A DNA stretch of 64,000 nt. It comes from DYRB01 sp963845265 (lineage in GTDB: Bacteria > Pseudomonadota > Gammaproteobacteria > Chromatiales > Chromatiaceae). The notes beneath the pieces are model-generated. The model saw only the letters and a list, made by a program, of their open reading frames with translations. It searched no databases and was not told the DNA's origin. The stretch lies in the NCBI GenBank assembly GCA_963845265.1, contig CAWJRN010000006.1:124001-188000 (forward strand). Direction: 5' to 3'. Shown here one piece after another: positions 60,334 through 64,000 of this stretch. A program made the position numbers and the translations under genes. The number at the start of each line of letters is the position of its first letter. Within the stretch, counting starts at the first letter, position 1.

Positions 60334-61113
60334 ATGCGCGAACAGCTGCAACATTTGGGGCGAGGCGGCATCGAGGCCCTGGCGGGTCTGGGACGAGGCC
60401 ACCTGTTACTGGCCGGCATTCTCTCCGGTCTGCCGCAACTAGTGGCCCGCCCGCGTTTGTTGCTGGCCCAGGTCTTCAATGTCGGCGTCCTGTCCACGCT
60501 CATCATTGGCGTCTCCGGGCTCTTCGTCGGCATGGTTTTGGCCTTGCAGGGGTACTATGTCTTGTCACAGTTCGGTGCAACCCAGAGCCTTGGGGTCATG
60601 GTCGCCGCCTCTCTGGTACGCGAGCTGGGGCCAGTGGTCACAGCCCTGTTGGTGGCGGGACGTGCCGGATCGGCCCTGACCGCGGAGATCGGCCTGATGA
60701 AGGCCACCGAGCAACTGTCAGGCCTGGAGATGATGGCGGTCGACCCGATCAAGCGCATCCTGACCCCGCGCTTCTTCGGCGGTCTGATCTCCATGCCCCT
60801 GCTGGCGGCCATGTTCAGTGCCGTCGGCGTCTTGGGCGGGTGGTTCGTCGGCGTCGGGCTCCTGGGTGTGGACGAGGGGGCCTACTGGGGCCAACTCCAG
60901 GCCAAGATCGACTTCCACGAGGACGTGGTGAATGGCGTGATCAAGAGCCTGGTGTTCGGCCTGGTGGTCACATGGATTGCCCTCTTCCAAGGCTACGACG
61001 CCACCCCCACCTCAGACGGGGTGAGTCGCGCCACCACCCGTACCGTGGTGCACTCGGCCCTGGCCGTGTTGGGCCTGGACTTCGTATTGACGGCCCTCAT
61101 GTTCGGACATTGA
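60334..61113 (+). CDS. mlaE: MlaE, permease of the phospholipid ABC transporter
   Basis: A 259-residue inner-membrane permease. Landmarks are VFNVGVLSTLIIGVSGLFVG, MVAASLVRELGPVVTALLVA, GRAGSALTAEIGLMKATEQL (the conserved cytoplasmic coupling segment) and HSALAVLGLDFVLTALMF at the end. About five or six helices. It follows mlaF directly. Confidence 0.95.
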   Translation: MREQLQHLGRGGIEALAGLGRGHLLLAGILSGLPQLVARPRLLLAQVFNVGVLSTLIIGVSGLFVGMVLALQGYYVLSQFGATQSLGVMVAASLVRELGPVVTALLVAGRAGSALTAEIGLMKATEQLSGLEMMAVDPIKRILTPRFFGGLISMPLLAAMFSAVGVLGGWFVGVGLLGVDEGAYWGQLQAKIDFHEDVVNGVIKSLVFGLVVTWIALFQGYDATPTSDGVSRATTRTVVHSALAVLGLDFVLTALMFGH

Positions 61114-61118
61114 ACGCC

Positions 61119-61589
61119 ATGACGCATTCACGCACTGTCGAGATTCTGGTGGGCGCCTTCATGGCTGCGGGCATCGTCGCCCTGTTCTTTCTCGCCATGA
61201 AGGTCAGCAATCTCAATGCATCTGCAGTGGGCGACGGCTACCTGCTCCAGGCGCGCTTCGACAACGTGGGTAGCCTCAAGGAGCGCGCCGCTGTGACCAT
61301 GGCCGGCGTCCGCATTGGGCGGGTCGAGACCATCGGCTACGACAAGGCCACCTACGAGGCACTGGTCGACCTGCGCATCGATCGTCGCTACGACAATCTG
61401 CCCATTGACACCTTTGCAAACATCTTTACCGCCGGGCTGCTGGGCGAACAGTACATCGGCCTGGAGCCGGGTGGCAGCAGCGACTATCTGCACGAGGGCG
61501 ACACCATCGGCCACACGCAATCGGCCCTGGTCCTCGAGCAGATGATCGGACAGTTTCTCTTCAACAAAGCCGGGGAGTCCTCCCAATGA
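61119..61589 (+). CDS. mlaD: MlaD, MCE-domain lipid-binding subunit
   Basis: A 156-residue protein with an N-terminal membrane helix (ILVGAFMAAGIVALFFLAMK) and one MCE domain: LLQARFDNVGSLKERAAVTM, AGVRIGRVETI, FANIFTAGLLGEQYIGLEPG. Hexamers form the hydrophobic channel above MlaE. The stop overlaps the mlaC start. Confidence 0.94.
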   Translation: MTHSRTVEILVGAFMAAGIVALFFLAMKVSNLNASAVGDGYLLQARFDNVGSLKERAAVTMAGVRIGRVETIGYDKATYEALVDLRIDRRYDNLPIDTFANIFTAGLLGEQYIGLEPGGSSDYLHEGDTIGHTQSALVLEQMIGQFLFNKAGESSQ

Positions 61590-62200
61590 TCACACGCACC
61601 ACCTTATTTACCGCCCTCTGTTTGTGGCTTTTCAGCGGCCTGGCCCTGGCGGCATCCCCTGAATCGGCCTCCGCCATGGTCAAGGACACCAGCAACCGGA
61701 TGCTCACCACCCTCCAGGCGCGCCGTGCCGAAGTCGACCGGGACCCTTCCCTCATCTACAAGATGGTCTCCGAGATCCTGGTGCCCCACTTCGATTTCAC
61801 CCGTATTACCCAATCCGCCCTGGGACGCCATTGGTCGAAGGCCACCCCCGCCCAGCAAGAGGCCCTGACGACCGAGTTTCGGCAATTGCTGGTACGGACC
61901 TACGCGACGGCCCTACTACGCTATTCGGGCCAGGAGATCCGCTTCCTGCCGGCACGCCCCGGGTCCGGCCCCGACTCGGTGACCGTTGCCAGCGAGATTG
62001 TCCAGGGCAGCACCACGCCCCTATCCGTTGACTACAAGCTCTATACGCAAGGCGGCGCCTGGAAGGTCTACGACGTGATCATCGACAACGTCAGCCTGGT
62101 GACCAACTACCGCAGCAGCTTCGCCTCGGAGATCCGCAAGGGTGGTATCGACGGGCTGGTGCAGCGCCTCGGCGAGATGAACACCAAGGGTGCCGGGTGA
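61586..62200 (+). CDS. mlaC: MlaC, periplasmic phospholipid carrier
   Basis: A 204-residue protein with a signal peptide (TTLFTALCLWLFSGLALA) and the MlaC/Ttg2D fold: VSEILVPHFDFTRITQSALG, LTTEFRQLLVRTYATALL, VYDVIIDNVSLVTNYRSSF. It ferries lipid between the outer-membrane MlaA and MlaFEDB. ATGA overlap with mlaD. Confidence 0.94.
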   Translation: MITRTTLFTALCLWLFSGLALAASPESASAMVKDTSNRMLTTLQARRAEVDRDPSLIYKMVSEILVPHFDFTRITQSALGRHWSKATPAQQEALTTEFRQLLVRTYATALLRYSGQEIRFLPARPGSGPDSVTVASEIVQGSTTPLSVDYKLYTQGGAWKVYDVIIDNVSLVTNYRSSFASEIRKGGIDGLVQRLGEMNTKGAG

Positions 62201-62520
62201 ACCGGACCACCTTGACGAGGACCGCCCCTGGGGCCTTCAGCATCACCGGCGACCTCGACTTCGCCAGCGTCGGTGACCTGTTGGCTCAGGGCGAGCAGGC
62301 ATTTGCCGAGCACCAGTTGATTCGCATCGACCTGCAGGGTGTCGGCCAGGCCAATAGCGCCGGATTGGCCTTATTACTGGAATGGTTGGATCGGGCCCGG
62401 CGCCGCCGGCAACGCCTAGAGTTGGTCCATCTCCCGGAATCCCTCGCACGCATCGCTGCGATCACCAACCTGACCGGTCTGCTATCCCTGGGCGCTGACA
62501 CCGCACCACCCCGATCCTAA
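62197..62520 (+). CDS. mlaB: MlaB, STAS-domain regulatory subunit
   Basis: A 107-residue single STAS domain: FSITGDLDFASVGDLLAQGE, LIRIDLQGVGQANSAGLALL (with the conserved Ser of STAS proteins) and LPESLARIAAITNLTGLL. It binds and stabilises MlaF. The GTG start at 62197 overlaps the mlaC stop (GTGA). Confidence 0.9.
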   Translation: MNRTTLTRTAPGAFSITGDLDFASVGDLLAQGEQAFAEHQLIRIDLQGVGQANSAGLALLLEWLDRARRRRQRLELVHLPESLARIAAITNLTGLLSLGADTAPPRS

Positions 62521-62605
62521 CGTTTCCACTATGGACGCCGGCGGTGCCGTGGCCCTTGGTCCCCTACCCCCAGCATCCACCAAACTGCCCAGTACGACGC
62601 CCCTT

Positions 62606-63880
62606 ATGGATAAGCTCCTCATTACCGGCGGCCGCCCCCTGACAGGGGAAGTACGCATCTCCGGTGCAAAAAATGCCGCCCTGCCCATCATGGCCGCCAC
62701 CCTGCTCTCGCCGGAGCCGGTGATACTGGCCAATGTCCCGCGGCTGCACGATGTCGCTACGACCCATGCGCTACTCGAACGTATGGGGGTCAAAATCACC
62801 CATCTGGACGGTCGTATCCATGTGGATGCCGGTCAGGTCACCAGCCACTCAGCCCCCTACGACCTAGTCAAGACCATGCGCGCCTCGATCTTGGTCCTGG
62901 GGCCCCTGGTCGCGCGCTTCGGCGAGGCCGATGTCTCCCTGCCCGGCGGCTGCGCCATTGGTGCCCGGCCGGTCAACCTGCACATCGAGGGCCTGCGTGC
63001 CATGGGGGCCGACATCGGCGTCGAGAATGGCTACATTCGCGCCCGATCTGGCCGTCTCCAGGGGACGCGACTGATCATGGAGATGGTCTCGGTTACCGGC
63101 ACCGAGAACCTGATGATGGCCGCCACCCTGGCCGAGGGCGAGACCCTGATCGAGAACGCCGCCCGTGAACCCGAGGTCGTGGACCTGGCCAATTTCCTCA
63201 ATGCCATGGGGGCACGGGTCGAAGGCGCCGGTACCGACACCATTCGCGTGCTTGGGGTGGAACGCCTCGGCGGGGCGGAATACCGGGTCATGCCCGACCG
63301 CATCGAGACCGGCACCTACCTGGTCGCGGCCGCTATCACCGGCGGGCGGATCCGGGTGCTGGACACCTGCCCAGAAGTACTCGACTCCGTTCTCAAGAAG
63401 CTGCGCGAGGCCGGCGCCAGGATCGAGGTCGGGCCCGATTGGATCGACCTGGACATGGGCGGACGCCGGCCCAAGGCTGTGGACATCCACACAGCGCCCC
63501 ACCCAGCCTTCCCAACCGACATGCAGGCCCAGTTCTGCGCCCTCAACGCCGTCGCAGAGGGCGTTGGCGTGGTCACTGAGACCATCTTCGAGAACCGTTT
63601 CATGCATGTGCAGGAGCTACAGCGCATGGGGGCGGACATCCGGGTGGAGGGCAACATCGCCGTCTGTCACGGCGTGGAGCGCCTCACCTCCGCGCCCGTC
63701 ATGGCCACCGACCTGCGCGCCTCCGCCGGCCTAGTCCTGGCCAGCCTGGTGGCCGATGGCGAGACCCTGGTGGACCGCATCTACCACATCGACCGGGGAT
63801 ACGAGCACATCGAAGACAAGCTCACCGGCCTGGGCGCCCAAATCCGCCGGGTCCGGGGTCAAAACCCGGGTCAGGAGTAG
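62606..63880 (+). CDS. murA: MurA, UDP-N-acetylglucosamine 1-carboxyvinyltransferase
   Basis: A 424-residue EPSP-synthase-fold enzyme for the first committed step of peptidoglycan synthesis. It begins MDKLLITGGRPLTGEVRISG, KNAALPIMAATLL as in other MurA proteins. The catalytic loop VSLPGGCAIGARPVNLHIEG keeps the fosfomycin-target Cys (about residue 116), and IETGTYLVAAAITGG and HPAFPTDMQAQFCALNAVAE are conserved. The ATG at 62606 is chosen because the 25-residue upstream extension is not family-like. It follows mlaB. Confidence 0.95.
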   Translation: MDKLLITGGRPLTGEVRISGAKNAALPIMAATLLSPEPVILANVPRLHDVATTHALLERMGVKITHLDGRIHVDAGQVTSHSAPYDLVKTMRASILVLGPLVARFGEADVSLPGGCAIGARPVNLHIEGLRAMGADIGVENGYIRARSGRLQGTRLIMEMVSVTGTENLMMAATLAEGETLIENAAREPEVVDLANFLNAMGARVEGAGTDTIRVLGVERLGGAEYRVMPDRIETGTYLVAAAITGGRIRVLDTCPEVLDSVLKKLREAGARIEVGPDWIDLDMGGRRPKAVDIHTAPHPAFPTDMQAQFCALNAVAEGVGVVTETIFENRFMHVQELQRMGADIRVEGNIAVCHGVERLTSAPVMATDLRASAGLVLASLVADGETLVDRIYHIDRGYEHIEDKLTGLGAQIRRVRGQNPGQE

Positions 63881-63884
63881 TCCG

Positions 63885-64000
63885 ATGGATCTGGGAGCCC
63901 CTCTGACTATCGCGCTGTCCAAAGGCCGTATCTTTGAGCAGACGCTACCCCTGCTCGCCCAGGCCGGCATCGTCCCGGAGGACGACCCGGAGACCAGCCG
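63885..64000 (+). CDS. hisG: HisG, ATP phosphoribosyltransferase, 5' part only
   Basis: The first ~38 codons are present: MDLGAPLTIALSKGRIFEQT, LPLLAQAGIVPEDDPETSR. LTIALSKGR and the ELL/LLxxAGI pattern are the N-terminus of short-form HisG, the first enzyme of histidine biosynthesis. The rest is beyond the window. It starts 4 bp after murA, an order common in gammaproteobacteria. Confidence 0.9.
   Translation, partial: MDLGAPLTIALSKGRIFEQTLPLLAQAGIVPEDDPETS

Overview
This is a GC-rich gammaproteobacterial chromosome segment. It most resembles the purple sulfur bacteria (Chromatiales, probably Chromatiaceae). That placement is inferred from a CbbY phosphatase of Calvin-cycle organisms, the gene orders kdsD-kdsC-lptCAB-rpoN-hpf-ptsN-hprK-rapZ-EIIA-HPr-EI and mlaFEDCB-murA-hisG, and from accessory genes mixing TIR, STAND, CHAT and FGE-sulfatase (SUMF1) domains. 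There is no rRNA or tRNA gene to confirm it.

Left half (1-36.7 kb), accessory. From 1 to 16.5 kb lies a cluster of putative conflict or cell-suicide effectors: a patatin-like phospholipase with a membrane part, a TIR-SLOG-like protein, a TIR protein with a zinc ribbon, a small zinc-ribbon membrane protein, a TIR-nSTAND-FGE protein, a very long double alpha/beta-hydrolase-CHAT protease and a TIR-TIR-FGE protein. Most are broken by single-base frameshifts, and the last by an insertion of about 86 bp carrying a palindromic repeat. Transposase remnants (IS630-like, IS4-like; 16.6-17.5 kb) separate this from a two-gene unit made of an unrecognised ~600-residue protein and a 1382-residue SNF2 helicase (17.5-23.5 kb). 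After a two-cupin gene, a deleted WYL regulator and an orphan BrnA antitoxin comes a type I-G (formerly I-U) CRISPR-Cas locus (25.7-36.2 kb): cas3, csx17, csb1, csb2, cas4-cas1 and cas2. Here cas3 has an in-frame amber stop at codon 101 and the array is reduced to two repeats around one spacer, cut off by another transposase remnant.

Right half (36.7-64 kb), core genome. Genes are tightly packed and intact: aminotransferase, cbbY, dksA-gluQRS, glgP, a TonB-ExbD-ExbB operon, a TauE/SafE-like membrane protein with a degenerate sigma-54-activator-like gene, mgtE, the regulatory PTS with HPr kinase, RapZ and sigma-54, LPS transport (lptABC) and Kdo synthesis (kdsC, kdsD), the Mla phospholipid-transport operon, murA and the start of hisG. 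No frameshift is visible in this half, so the concentration of lesions in the left half is itself a main observation.

Most notable items: the TIR/CHAT/FGE cluster with FGE C-termini that look like variable regions of diversity-generating retroelement targets; the insertion whose removal restores an FGE reading frame; two palindromic repeat families with compensatory stem changes; the SNF2 helicase pair; and the silenced-looking type I-G locus.
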